A model generated the notes under the pieces. That model was not told the DNA's origin and ran no database searches. It saw nothing but the letters and a program-made list of their open reading frames with translations. Shown here piece by piece: positions 1-9,382 of a stretch of DNA of 64,000 nt. This stretch comes from Balneola sp. GTDB lineage: Bacteria > Bacteroidota > Rhodothermia > Balneolales > Balneolaceae. Location: assembly GCA_017643645.1 (NCBI GenBank), contig JAEPNB010000014.1:1-64000 (forward strand), in the 5' to 3' direction. The translations under genes were made by a program, and so were the position numbers. Numbering within the stretch: position 1 is the stretch's first letter; the number at the start of each line of letters is the position of its first letter.

Positions 1-190
1 TTTTGTCTTGATACAAAAGTAGCAAAAGATCAAGCCGAAGTATTTAAGACGGGTTCACTGATCCTGCGCTGAATAATTCCAAAGGTCTTCGTTCTTTTAG
101 ATATAATTTCTATGCTCCTCACCCGAAGGAATTATTCCTGCTTCGCAGACGCATCCGGATCACGCTCTCTTGTCCGTCTTAAATACTAAG
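1..190. repeat. Long imperfect palindromic intergenic element
   Basis: This gene-free stretch folds on itself. A perfect 14-base inverted repeat pairs 39-52 (agtatttaagacgg) with 174-187. Inside it, 71-80 (gaataattcc) pairs with 128-137. Further short complementary runs (gatcctgcg near 60, cgcatccggatc near 150) extend the structure. The first 35 bases (ttttgtcttgatacaaaag followed by an A-rich tract) resemble a motif I recall from intergenic regions of Bacteroidota; that is memory, not a search. No ORF or promoter is evident. It lies just downstream of the LytTR regulator stop, so it may also act in 3' end formation. Mobile or REP-like origin is an inference. Confidence 0.5.
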
Positions 191-263
191 GGCATAGTTT
201 ATTTCAGTAATTAATATTAAACCTGCCACCGAATACAGGGACGACCCAATCACAGAAAAAACC

Positions 264-986
264 CTACAAAACCTCAGAATTATTATTCAGAACCTTCAAA
301 GCTTCTCGTTTGTAGGTTCTGCCGATGGGGATCTGAATACCCGGAAGTTCAATCTCATTATTAGACCAGCTTTCAATCATTTTGGTATTAATAATAAATG
401 AACGATGTACTCTTAAAAAGGAAGGATTTGGTAATCGTTCTTCCATATAAGTTAGAGTTTGATGAGTGACTACTTCTTTATTCAGCGTTTTAATGTGTAC
501 ATAATCTCGTTTACTTTCAATAAACACGATCTCGTTAAGGCAGATTTTAACGTTCTTTTTGTCGACCGGCACAAAAACAAACTGCTTGGAATTACTTTCA
601 TCTGAGGAGCTTGTACGGTGTTCAGCATCTGATTCAAGATCGAACACTTTGTCTACGGCTTTCAGAAATCGATTGAATGAAATTGGTTTCAGTAAGTAAT
701 CAACTACATCCAGCTCAAATCCTTCTAAAGCATATTCACGATAAGCAGTGGTAAAGATCACTTTCGGCGGGTTCTTCATCATCCTCAAGAACTCAATGCC
801 GGTAAGACGAGGCATTTGAATATCCAGGAAAAGAATATCAACTTGGGATTCCCGGAGAGCCTGAAATGCTTTCACTGCATTTTGGAAAGTAGCTTTTACT
901 TCCAGCCCATCAATTTTAGACACATGAGATTCAATAACCTCAATGGCTAAGGGTTCATCATCTATTATGAAGCAGGAAAGATTCAA
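264..986 (-). CDS. LytTR-family response regulator
   Basis: This is a 240-residue two-component response regulator. The receiver domain (about 1-115) has the acidic pair D9/D10, the phospho-acceptor D55 in FLDIQMP and the conserved lysine K100 in YLLKPI. A LytTR DNA-binding domain fills about 135-235, with the typical VFIESKRDYVHI and FLRVHRSFIIN segments. The start overlaps the stop of the kinase gene by 4 bases, so the pair is co-transcribed and probably translationally coupled. LytTR regulators bind direct repeats upstream of envelope or behaviour genes. The target here is unknown; the divergent DUF5916 gene at 2288 is a candidate only by position. Confidence 0.93.
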   Translation of the reverse strand: MNLSCFIIDDEPLAIEVIESHVSKIDGLEVKATFQNAVKAFQALRESQVDILFLDIQMPRLTGIEFLRMMKNPPKVIFTTAYREYALEGFELDVVDYLLKPISFNRFLKAVDKVFDLESDAEHRTSSSDESNSKQFVFVPVDKKNVKICLNEIVFIESKRDYVHIKTLNKEVVTHQTLTYMEERLPNPSFLRVHRSFIINTKMIESWSNNEIELPGIQIPIGRTYKREALKVLNNNSEVL

Positions 987-2065
987 ACGCTGTTATGATC
1001 TAAAAGTTCATTAAATTCAATAGTTAATGAAACGGAATACTGATCTTCGGTATCATTTGTTTCAAGGGTATAATGATCTTCATATAAAAGTTCTAAACGC
1101 CGATGAACATTTTTAAGCCCGATACCTTTTTGGTATTCGAACTCATTCTTTTCAACCGTATCGTAGCCATTGCTGTTTTTTACAGACAGACTTAGAGAAC
1201 GGTCTTCTACTTTTATGTGGATATCAACCCATACTTCATCAATGGAATCACTGGTTCCGTGTTTGAAAGCATTTTCCACAAATGGAAGCAGCAGCATAGG
1301 GGGTATCTGGTTTTTGGAAACATCACCTTCCGTTTCATAGGTAATGGTGAGGCGGTCATCGTACCGTATTTTTTCTAAAGCAATGTAATTTTCTATCAGC
1401 TTTAGTTCTTTGCTTAAGGGAACTGTTCTGGAATTGCACTCATACAGCATAAAGCTGAGGAGTTCAGATAACTTCAGAACAACTTCAGGGGAATTTTCAG
1501 ATTTTTTCAGCGTAAGAGCATACAAATTATTCAAAGTGTTGAACAAAAAATGAGGGTGGATCTGTCCTTTCAGAAAATTAAGCTCGGCTTGCAATTTTTG
1601 TTGTCTGAGTTCCTGAGACTTACTCTCCTCATTATAAAAATGCTTGGTGATCTTAATAAATGAACCAAGTGCCACAGCGGGGTAAATGCTGAGTACATTT
1701 TTGATGCTCTTTGGAATATTGAACGGGCTGCCGGCCATAAACTCATAGGCGTAGGTCGGATAAAACACATAGTAATCCAAAAATCGTTGAATAAAACCTG
1801 CCAGTAAAATTATAGTGATGGTCAAAAGTGTAGCAGCAACATATTTTTTCTTCAGGAAGTACCGTGGAATTATGAAGTACATCGTAAAATAAGTCGCCGC
1901 GATTTTAATCGGCAGATAAGCCATCGCCCAGAAAAATTCAGCACCAAAGTTGTCTTCGAAATAACCATAAATGCCCGTATAGATAGCTATATAGCACGCC
2001 CAAAAAAGAATGTGCCAACCTATTCGGTTACCTGTAGTCTGATATTTGTGAACTATGTTTAACAT
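983..2065 (-). CDS. LytS/YehU-type sensor histidine kinase
   Basis: This is a membrane histidine kinase of the His_kinase (PF06580) plus HATPase_c type, cognate to the LytTR regulator that follows it. Four hydrophobic segments occupy about residues 18-140. A short coiled region leads to the phospho-acceptor motif IHPHFLFNTLNNLYAL near 170, and the ATPase follows with an N-box (LPFVENAFKHG) and a degenerate G-box (KGIGLKNVHRRL). I chose ATG at 2065; the longer reading to 2071 would use TTG. There is no large extracellular sensor domain, so sensing probably happens within or near the membrane segments. Confidence 0.93.
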   Translation of the reverse strand: MLNIVHKYQTTGNRIGWHILFWACYIAIYTGIYGYFEDNFGAEFFWAMAYLPIKIAATYFTMYFIIPRYFLKKKYVAATLLTITIILLAGFIQRFLDYYVFYPTYAYEFMAGSPFNIPKSIKNVLSIYPAVALGSFIKITKHFYNEESKSQELRQQKLQAELNFLKGQIHPHFLFNTLNNLYALTLKKSENSPEVVLKLSELLSFMLYECNSRTVPLSKELKLIENYIALEKIRYDDRLTITYETEGDVSKNQIPPMLLLPFVENAFKHGTSDSIDEVWVDIHIKVEDRSLSLSVKNSNGYDTVEKNEFEYQKGIGLKNVHRRLELLYEDHYTLETNDTEDQYSVSLTIEFNELLDHNSV

Positions 2066-2287
2066 GACCAAGCATGAATGTACGCATTGAATCTAAAGAA
2101 ATTGTATAGGATTTTCTCATTTCTGCAAACAACGTCTTTTTGGGGATAAACAACACTTTAGCTGCCGCAGACGGTAAAAATCATCGAATAAACGTCTTCC
2201 GGCTATAACAACCCGTTACGTACCTAAGCTATAAATAAGAGTATTTTTAATCGCGTATATCTGTTCCAACAATAATGGGACAGAACT

Positions 2288-4498
2288 ATGAAATACTTTT
2301 TATTACTTGTATCGGCTATGCTATTTAATTCTAAACTTGTTGCGCAGGAGCAGTCTATTTACGAGAACTTTATACTCAGCGCCACAAAAATAAACACCAA
2401 AGTAATTATTGATGGGGAACTAGAAGAATCCGAATGGGGTGAAGCATCAATTACTTCGGACTTTTTAAACAAAGCTCCCAGAGATACCGGACTTGCAGTA
2501 AATCAAACCAAAGCCTGGATCATGTATGACGATGAATTTTTGTACATCGGTGCAATCAATTATCAAAAAAAGGAAGATTTGGTCATCAAAACATTAAAGA
2601 GAGATAATTCATCGTATCACTGGGATAGCGATGGATTTAGTGTAGTACTGGATCCAATGAACAAGCAAACCAATGGATTTTTATTCGGAGTGAATGCTGC
2701 CGGAGCCAGGGTAGATGGAATGGTGAGTATCGAAAACTCCAGAACTCGCCCCGATGTTAACTGGGATAATGTGTGGTACAGTTCTGTGAAAATACACGAC
2801 GATTATTGGGTTGCGGAGTTTGCCATTCCATTTAAATCCATCAATTACGATACCAACGTGGAAGAGTGGGGAATTAATTTTGTTCGAAATGATATGAAGC
2901 GAAACGAATATTCTACCTGGAGCCATGTTCCGTTGGGTTTTCCGGGAATTGATATTGGACATTTAGGAACCATGGTGATCAAAGATATCCCGCCAAAGAG
3001 AAAGCAAGGAGCTATCATCCAGCCTTATGTACTGGGTTCATCAAACAAAAACTTTCTGGAAACAAATAACGGACCGGAAAATGATATTGAAATCGGTTTA
3101 GATGCCAAGATCCCGGTAGGACAAAACCTGAAACTGGATCTTACAGTAAATCCTGATTTCTCAACGGTTGATGTAGATCAGCAGGTAACCAACCTTTCCA
3201 GATTCAGTATTTTCTTTCCGGAAAAGCGAGCATTCTTTCTTGAAAACAGCGATCTGTTCGGAAGTTTCGGAACCTGGGGATTGAAGCCCTTTTTCTCAAG
3301 AAGAATTGGTTTAAATAATAGTGAAATAGTTCCAATTCTGTTTGGCGCGAGAGTGACAGGAAATCTAAGTGAAGATTTGCGGGTTGGTGTTTTGAATGCT
3401 CATACGAGATCGGTCAATGATCTTTCAGCCAATAACTATACCGTTGCTTCAGTTCAGCAAAATTTGGTAGGCAGAACAAGCGTGAAAGCGTTATTCACCA
3501 ATCGCTCTTCTTTTGACGGAGCCTCCCCAACGGGAGAAGATTTCAACAGAACTATTGGAGCAGAATTCAATTACACTTCTGAAAACGGATATTGGAACGG
3601 AAATGCGAGATACCATTGGTCGCAAACAGAAGATAAATTTGACAACGCTTATTTTGCAGGAGCTACACTAATGTATGGCGATGGAGACAAGTTTTTCGGA
3701 ATTACTGCCGACAGAGTTGAAGACAATTACATAAATGAGCTGGGTTTCTCAGATCGACTTTTTCAATATGATGCTGAAGCCGGGGAATTGAAAAGAGTAG
3801 GTTATAATTTTATAAATCCATGGGCTGGATTCACTATTCGTCCTGAAGCTGATTGGATAAATAGTCAGACATTTTCCGGCTGGATGGTCGGCTCAACAAC
3901 TACAGATGGGGATTTTATCGACAGAATACTTTCAATTAATTATGAGTTGAATACTAAAGACTGGGGAGGGATTAATCTAAGTGCACGGAACAGCAAGATT
4001 GCTCTCTTGTTCCCAACAAATTTGATCAACGGTGACGAATTGCTACCTGTAGATACTTACACATTCAACAGAATTGCGTTTGACTATTATTCAGATTCAC
4101 GGGGAATTATAAACGGAAGCCTTAATACATCCTTCGGAGAATTCTATAACGGTACCAGAACTCAGTTTGGCGGTTCTTTGAATATGAGAGTACAGCCCTG
4201 GGGAAATTTCGGAGTTCGTTATGTAGGAAACAAAGTAGCCCTGCCAGACAATTATGGTAAAGCTACTTTACATCTTATCGGTCCACAGGCAGAAGTAAGT
4301 TTTTCAAATAATCTGAGCTGGACCAGTTTCCTGCAGTACAACACACAAGCAGAAAACTTTAATGTGAACAGCAGATTGCAGTGGAGATTTGCTTCCATGT
4401 CGGATCTGTTTATTGTGTACAACGACAATTATGCCACGGATAATTTTGCGGTAAAAAATCGCGGAGTGGTATTTAAAATGAATTATTGGTTTAATTAA
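2288..4498 (+). CDS. Secreted DUF5916 / CBM9-like beta-barrel protein
   Basis: This 736-residue protein has a clear signal peptide (MKYFLLLVSAMLFNSKLVAQ). Residues 30-220 match the carbohydrate-binding family 9-like fold usual in this family (KVIIDGELEESEWGEA, then WDSDGFSVVLDP). The rest is a DUF5916 region with the hallmark VNPDFSTVDVDQQVTNLSRF and FFPEKRAFFLENSDLF, followed by many aromatic-ended strands typical of an outer-membrane beta barrel, ending in WFN. Function is not established for the family; a role in binding or moving a glycan-like ligand at the outer membrane is inference. It is divergent from the LytTR system across a 222-base spacer. Confidence 0.88.
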   Translation: MKYFLLLVSAMLFNSKLVAQEQSIYENFILSATKINTKVIIDGELEESEWGEASITSDFLNKAPRDTGLAVNQTKAWIMYDDEFLYIGAINYQKKEDLVIKTLKRDNSSYHWDSDGFSVVLDPMNKQTNGFLFGVNAAGARVDGMVSIENSRTRPDVNWDNVWYSSVKIHDDYWVAEFAIPFKSINYDTNVEEWGINFVRNDMKRNEYSTWSHVPLGFPGIDIGHLGTMVIKDIPPKRKQGAIIQPYVLGSSNKNFLETNNGPENDIEIGLDAKIPVGQNLKLDLTVNPDFSTVDVDQQVTNLSRFSIFFPEKRAFFLENSDLFGSFGTWGLKPFFSRRIGLNNSEIVPILFGARVTGNLSEDLRVGVLNAHTRSVNDLSANNYTVASVQQNLVGRTSVKALFTNRSSFDGASPTGEDFNRTIGAEFNYTSENGYWNGNARYHWSQTEDKFDNAYFAGATLMYGDGDKFFGITADRVEDNYINELGFSDRLFQYDAEAGELKRVGYNFINPWAGFTIRPEADWINSQTFSGWMVGSTTTDGDFIDRILSINYELNTKDWGGINLSARNSKIALLFPTNLINGDELLPVDTYTFNRIAFDYYSDSRGIINGSLNTSFGEFYNGTRTQFGGSLNMRVQPWGNFGVRYVGNKVALPDNYGKATLHLIGPQAEVSFSNNLSWTSFLQYNTQAENFNVNSRLQWRFASMSDLFIVYNDNYATDNFAVKNRGVVFKMNYWFN

Positions 4499-4583
4499 TA
4501 ACCAAAGGTGTATGATGAACAACCAAAATTGTCTTTGGTCACTCATCTTAGATTCTAAATTAAGGGTTAAAAATAGATTACTT

Positions 4584-5195
4584 ATGAAAAAACTACTATT
4601 AACATCATTTTTATTAATTGCTTTAACAACAGCATCCCAAGCTCAAGGAACGTTAGTTGGAGGACCATGTGAAGGATGTGAAGCTGTATTCGAATTTGGA
4701 GATCAAAAGCTTTCCTCCGTTGACACACTCCCGGAATTTGGTAGCGAAGGAGTTGATATTAAAGTTTCCGGAACGGTTTACAAGGCAGACGGGAAAACTC
4801 CGGCTGAAGGAGTGATCTTGTATGTATACCAAACAAATGAAGAAGGAGTTTATCCCAAAAAAGGGGATGAAACCGGCTGGGCAAGAAGACACGGATATAT
4901 TCGTGGTTGGATAAAAACAGATAGCAAAGGGAAGTATACTTTTTACACGCAAAAGCCGATGTTCTATGGGAATGAACCTGCACACATCCATTTAACTATT
5001 CTTGAACCAAACGGAAAGTATTACTGGCTGGGAAGTTACTTGTTTGAGGGAGATAAAAATTTAACCTCTCGACAGTTAAATAACCGCAATCCCAGAGGTG
5101 GCAATAACGGGATTATCAGCTATAAAAAGGAAGATGGTATTCTCACCGGTAAACGGGATATCATTCTGGGAAAGAATATTTCGGGGTATAGATAG
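4584..5195 (+). CDS. Secreted intradiol ring-cleavage dioxygenase-like protein
   Basis: This 203-residue protein starts at the ATG at 4584, because the signal peptide MKKLLLTSFLLIALTTASQAQ begins there; an upstream in-frame ATG at 4512 would bury it. The body fits the intradiol dioxygenase beta-sandwich: AEGVILYVYQTNEEGVY, TDSKGKYTFYT and EPAHIHLTI. The four non-heme Fe(III) ligands expected for the fold (two Tyr, two His) can be assigned to Y90, Y128, H134 and H136. Export is unusual for catabolic catechol dioxygenases, but secreted members with unclear substrates are common in Bacteroidota. It follows the DUF5916 gene by 85 bases. Confidence 0.8.
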   Translation: MKKLLLTSFLLIALTTASQAQGTLVGGPCEGCEAVFEFGDQKLSSVDTLPEFGSEGVDIKVSGTVYKADGKTPAEGVILYVYQTNEEGVYPKKGDETGWARRHGYIRGWIKTDSKGKYTFYTQKPMFYGNEPAHIHLTILEPNGKYYWLGSYLFEGDKNLTSRQLNNRNPRGGNNGIISYKKEDGILTGKRDIILGKNISGYR

Positions 5196-5206
5196 TAGTT
5201 CTAAGC

Positions 5207-5227
5207 TCACCTATTCCTAATCATTAT
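5207..5227 (+). repeat. Left copy of 21-base direct repeat flanking the orphan gene
   Basis: The 21 bases here match 6900-6920 at 18 of 21 positions, with an identical 12-base core (tattcctaatca). The right copy covers the last codons and stop of the metallo-hydrolase gene, while this left copy lies in non-coding sequence after the dioxygenase stop. The pair brackets the AT-rich orphan gene 5344-6792. Confidence 0.5.
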
Positions 5228-5343
5228 ACTTTTTCATTGCGCAGGGTATTTCAATAACTAGAGCTATCTAGTCTTTCATTTTTCTATCATAGTTAAAATA
5301 ATTACTTACTATATAAGTTCTACCGAAGTTTAATGAGATAATT

Positions 5344-6792
5344 ATGAGTGAAGCAAAATCCGTTACCAAAAAAGAGTTAAAGGAGTTCTTTTATAATGTA
5401 GAGTCAACATACAAATCTTGTTGGGATGTGCTTGAGGGATTAGATAAATCTAGCTTAAAAATTAACTCCTTTACAAACTTTCAAGCAGAATTGGCTCGGT
5501 CACTTTTGGAGATTTCAAATCTTTATAAAAGAATTTCATTATCTAAAAAAGAATTGATTATAAAAAAAGACAGCTATTCTGAAGATTGGTTTTCTAGCAA
5601 AATGAATTCTATCAAAAAAATACAAAACTCTTTACGAGAACTTTCAGCTATTGGTAAAGTTCTAGGAGATTGCTTTACATGGATTTTTTATAATTCAAGT
5701 AGAGATTTATTATCAAGACATTACGAAAATCCAGTCCAAAAAATGATGCCTTCGGGTATTGGAGGTTTAGGTGAAGTAAGTTTTATTGAGAATGTGAAAG
5801 TCCTAAACAACCATTTAGTTATTTTTCATGGAATAACCTCTTATCTAAGACTTGGAGATTTTAGTTTCTTTGATTTGAAAGAGCAAAAAATTGTTGCTAC
5901 TGCTGAACTTAAAACAAAAAAGAGCTCAAAAAACACGCTTGATTTAAAACTAGTAACGGTTGCTAAGCAAAAAGAAAGTTTAGATTTTATAGTAGATCAG
6001 AATGAAAAAGCACCTAAAAATTATTTGCATTTTGAAAAAGAAAGTAATTCAGAATTTCAAAAGAAAATCGAGCTAAAATTAAATAAACAATTAAAAAAAA
6101 TTGGTCAACTTGAGGATGATATAGTTCCTGATAGAAAGCTTAATTTTGAGCGATCTGATAAAACCAATAAATACTCTGAACTATATTACAGTATCCAAAA
6201 GAAGAAAGCTGTCTTTGAAGTGTTAAGCGATGATTTGGCAATATTTGGGATTAAAATTTTCCAAAGATCACTTTATAAAAAGTTTAATCAAGGCACAGAA
6301 TATCTGAAAATCCAGATCGAAAAAATGGCAAAAGAGTTAGAAAAATCTGTAGACTCGATCATTTTAAAAGATTCAATCTATAATTCTTTCTTAATTGGTT
6401 ACCCATTCAATTTTGATGAAAACTATAACTTAGAATACGGTATGTCGCCTATATTTTTTCGGTTTTCAAATAAAAGCCTTGTTAGAGATATAATATTCCG
6501 TGATGTTATTTTTGTTACCGTATATAATCCAGCTCACTTTTTAGAAACCTTAATAGAGAAAGGGTTTTCTATAAAAAAAACCGTTAATGGTAAGGGTTAC
6601 GAGGTGACTAAAAAACTTTCATTTGGGGTCGTTAAAATTGAAGGACTTATGAATTTAATGAGGCTAATTCCTAAAAGTAATTTTAGTAAAGATGAAGTTT
6701 TAGATTTAATAGAAAGAACAATAGAGGTCGCTACCAAAAACAAACAGAAAGGGGATATAATTGTAAATATGGATATTCGTAGTTATAACTAA
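5344..6792 (+). CDS. Orphan protein with possible PD-(D/E)XK nuclease motif
   Basis: I do not recognise this 482-residue protein by name. It is rich in Lys, Ile, Phe and Ser, and its DNA is visibly richer in A/T than its neighbours. The N-terminal 110 residues look helical. The central part reads GLGEVSFIENVKV, then LRLGDFSFFDLKEQKIVATAELKTKK. Here D172 or D177 followed by E188-L-K190 has the spacing of a PD-(D/E)XK nuclease core. Helical segments follow (about 215-350), then a C-terminal alpha/beta part. There is no signal peptide or membrane segment. It stands alone between catabolic-type genes and is bracketed by short direct repeats, which suggests horizontal acquisition; a defence or nuclease role is inference. 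Confidence 0.6.
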   Translation: MSEAKSVTKKELKEFFYNVESTYKSCWDVLEGLDKSSLKINSFTNFQAELARSLLEISNLYKRISLSKKELIIKKDSYSEDWFSSKMNSIKKIQNSLRELSAIGKVLGDCFTWIFYNSSRDLLSRHYENPVQKMMPSGIGGLGEVSFIENVKVLNNHLVIFHGITSYLRLGDFSFFDLKEQKIVATAELKTKKSSKNTLDLKLVTVAKQKESLDFIVDQNEKAPKNYLHFEKESNSEFQKKIELKLNKQLKKIGQLEDDIVPDRKLNFERSDKTNKYSELYYSIQKKKAVFEVLSDDLAIFGIKIFQRSLYKKFNQGTEYLKIQIEKMAKELEKSVDSIILKDSIYNSFLIGYPFNFDENYNLEYGMSPIFFRFSNKSLVRDIIFRDVIFVTVYNPAHFLETLIEKGFSIKKTVNGKGYEVTKKLSFGVVKIEGLMNLMRLIPKSNFSKDEVLDLIERTIEVATKNKQKGDIIVNMDIRSYN

Positions 6793-6899
6793 CATATTTG
6801 CTCCTATTGTTCCCTACAGATCCCTGAAGTCTTTGGAAAATAGAAGTGATTTTGGAATATTAAGTTTTTAAAAGCATAAAAAAAGAAAGTATTTCTAAT

Positions 6900-6920
6900 T
6901 CACTTATTCCTAATCACTCT
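6900..6920 (+). repeat. Right copy of 21-base direct repeat
   Basis: This copy matches 5207-5227 at 18 of 21 bases and overlaps the final codons and stop of the metallo-hydrolase gene read on the minus strand. The duplication of a gene end on the far side of the orphan gene is what makes the pair look like an insertion scar. Confidence 0.5.
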
Positions 6921-7946
6921 ATTCTCTCCCTCTTTCATAAGAATAAAGTTCTCATCCCCAACCACAGCATTAAAATCATTAATTGGATCCATTTCTCCAT
7001 CATCGGCGAGAGGAAACGTTCCGTAATGCATTCCGATGCTTAATTCGGATCCAATATCTTTATGAATCTGAAGAGCCTGAGCCGGATCAACATGGACGGG
7101 ACCCATAAACCATCTGGGGATATAAGCACCGATCGGGATCAACGCAGTTTTTACAGGGGCGTAATCTTTTCCGATTCTTTTAAAGAAGTTGTTATAACCT
7201 GTATCACCTGCGAAATAAATATTTCCATTTGGAGACTGGATCACAAAACCTGCCCACAAAGTTTTGTCCCTGTCAAACATCCCACGACTGGAAAAATGTT
7301 GGGCTTCAACTGCTGAAATAGAAATAGAATCGTTCACGGAATGTTCTTTCCACCAATCCAAAGGTACCGTCTTTGAAATTCCTTTTTTATTCAGATACAA
7401 ATCCAAGCCAAGCGGAGTAATAAAAACGGGGTCATGAATTTCTTCGATTTGAAGAAGCGTGTTTATATCCAAATGATCGTAGTGATTATGACTGATCAGA
7501 ACAAAATCCAGATCCGGAAGATCTTCGAATTTAATTCCGGGAGGACGCATCCGTTTTGGTCCGGCAAAACTAAAAGGTGAAACCCGATCACTGTAAACCG
7601 GATCAGTAATAATATTTAACCCATCTGTTTGAATCAGAAAAGTAGAGTGATTTATATAGGTAATCACTTGAGATGAATCCGATATCTGTAGAGCGGGTTT
7701 TTCTCCAAAAGACACATCAGCTGCTGTTTTCTCTATCCATTTGCCCGGTTCCCTGATAAAGAGCCATTTCATTAATTCCCGGGAACTTTTTTCTTCATAG
7801 CCTTCACCATTAAAGAATTTGGTTCCGTCAAAATGATCAGAGGACTCGCCTGAGTATCCTGGTGCGGAAACTGAATACCCCACAAAAAAAACCAAAGCTA
7901 TCAGTGAACCAAGAATAATAAAAACAGTCATGAGAATTTTCTTCAT
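6900..7946 (-). CDS. Membrane-anchored metallo-beta-lactamase-fold hydrolase
   Basis: This is a 348-residue MBL-fold protein of the UlaG/NAPE-PLD-like branch. An N-terminal hydrophobic helix (about 3-25) is followed by a stretch containing YEEKSSRELMKWL, then the fold with the zinc motif SHNHYDHLD, later histidines in EAQHFSSRG, the AGDTGYN motif and a C-terminal MHYGTFPL. The start at 7946 puts the anchor at the N-terminus; the longer ATG at 7985 adds 13 unconvincing residues. NAPE-PLD-like members hydrolyse phosphodiester or lactone bonds. The substrate here is unknown, and the anchor implies action at the inner membrane or periplasm. Confidence 0.88.
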   Translation of the reverse strand: MKKILMTVFIILGSLIALVFFVGYSVSAPGYSGESSDHFDGTKFFNGEGYEEKSSRELMKWLFIREPGKWIEKTAADVSFGEKPALQISDSSQVITYINHSTFLIQTDGLNIITDPVYSDRVSPFSFAGPKRMRPPGIKFEDLPDLDFVLISHNHYDHLDINTLLQIEEIHDPVFITPLGLDLYLNKKGISKTVPLDWWKEHSVNDSISISAVEAQHFSSRGMFDRDKTLWAGFVIQSPNGNIYFAGDTGYNNFFKRIGKDYAPVKTALIPIGAYIPRWFMGPVHVDPAQALQIHKDIGSELSIGMHYGTFPLADDGEMDPINDFNAVVGDENFILMKEGENRVIRNK

Positions 7947-8008
7947 TGAACATGAACTAGGTGAAGTTGAAGTATTAATCCTCAATTAGTGTAAATCGTT
8001 CAAGACTA

Positions 8009-9343
8009 CTAGCCTTTCATTAAAGCTTCGATTTCATCAACTTTTTTAGGAACATTGGTCATGTTTTCGAGACCGTTTTCTGTAACTATGATGTCATCTT
8101 CTATACGAACGCCACCAAAGCCGAGAAGGGATTCAACTTTTTCAGTATTCAGGAATTGATTCTTTTCAGGATCAGCCATAGCAGGATTCAGAACCGCAGG
8201 GACAAAGTAAATTCCCGGCTCAATCGTGATAACCATTCCGGGTAATAATTCACGTCGGGCTCGTAAAAATTTAATTCCCGGACGATCGATTCTATCAACT
8301 CCTTTAGGATATCCGCCCACATCGTGTGTGTCTAATCCTAAGAAGTGACCTAAACCGTGAGGGAAGAAAAGAGCAAAGATGTTTTCCTCCATCATGTCAT
8401 CAACATTGCCTTTCACTATCCCCATATCTTTTAAGCCTTCCATCATAGTTCGGGCAGCAAGTAAATGCAGATCTTCCATTTTAACTCCTGGTTTAATGGA
8501 ATCAAGCACTTTATCCATCCCGGCTAAAACAGAGTTATAAATCCCTTTTTGAACATCGTTATATTTTCCATTTGCAGGAAAAGTTCTGGTATAATCTGAT
8601 GCATAGCCGTTGCATTCAAAACCGGAATCCATCAAAAACAGATCGCCTTCTTTGATCCTGCTGTTATTTACTACATAGTGGAGAATAGACGCATTTACTC
8701 CGGAAGCAAAAATTCCGTTGTAAGCATCCTGCATTAAACCATTTTCGATCTGTACTTTATTGAAGATCGCCTTCATTTCATACTCGTACATACCGGGTTT
8801 GATTGATTTCATTACTTCCAGATATGCGAGGTCATTTACACGACACGCTTCGCGTAATTGATCCAGTTCCCAATCTGTTTTCAGAGCTCTGCAATAGGTG
8901 AGAGCATCTACCAGCGCTTCTGTTTCTACATTGAAACCGCGGTTAAGATCTTCTACAAACTCTGCCTGTTCATCATCAATGCAATAGACGGTTTCAGGTT
9001 TCAGCTCATTCAGAACTTTAAGAATATCATTTCTGTAATGAAGATGGTCAGGTTGGTATTCTTCCTGATATTGCTCTTTAGTTTTAACGTACCCATGCCA
9101 CACTGCATATTGAGCGTCACGTTCAGGTACAAAAAGATGATATTCTTCTTTCTTCAGGTCTAATACGAGCGAACATTCAGCTTCATTTACTCCTGTTAAG
9201 TACCAGAAATTCGATTCCTGACGAAATGGAAATTCGTAATCAGTAGCATAGCGGTACATGGTTTCAGCACCCTGAATAAAAACTACTCCGTTCTGATTGT
9301 CGTCGAATAATGAAAAAAGCTTTTCTCTGTGTTGGTTGTGCAT
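8009..9343 (-). CDS. pepP: Xaa-Pro aminopeptidase (aminopeptidase P, M24B)
   Basis: This is a 444-residue metallopeptidase that removes N-terminal residues preceding proline. Residues 1-130 form the AMP_N domain (FRQESNFWYLTGV is typical). The pita-bread catalytic domain follows, with the dinuclear metal ligands recognisable as D in LMDSGFE, D in ASDYTRTF, H in FPHGLGHFLGLDTHD, E in TIEPGIYF and E in RIEDDI. Length and motif order match the PepP family. It lacks a signal peptide and should be cytosolic. The 111-base spacer upstream carries a perfect long hairpin. Confidence 0.96.
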   Translation of the reverse strand: MHNQHREKLFSLFDDNQNGVVFIQGAETMYRYATDYEFPFRQESNFWYLTGVNEAECSLVLDLKKEEYHLFVPERDAQYAVWHGYVKTKEQYQEEYQPDHLHYRNDILKVLNELKPETVYCIDDEQAEFVEDLNRGFNVETEALVDALTYCRALKTDWELDQLREACRVNDLAYLEVMKSIKPGMYEYEMKAIFNKVQIENGLMQDAYNGIFASGVNASILHYVVNNSRIKEGDLFLMDSGFECNGYASDYTRTFPANGKYNDVQKGIYNSVLAGMDKVLDSIKPGVKMEDLHLLAARTMMEGLKDMGIVKGNVDDMMEENIFALFFPHGLGHFLGLDTHDVGGYPKGVDRIDRPGIKFLRARRELLPGMVITIEPGIYFVPAVLNPAMADPEKNQFLNTEKVESLLGFGGVRIEDDIIVTENGLENMTNVPKKVDEIEALMKG

Positions 9344-9382
9344 AAGAATTTAGAATTTGTCTGTTAATTCAATATAAGTTTT

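Noticed and set aside
4512-4583. Upstream ATG of the dioxygenase-like gene
   Set aside because: It would place 24 polar residues before a perfect signal peptide starting at 4584.
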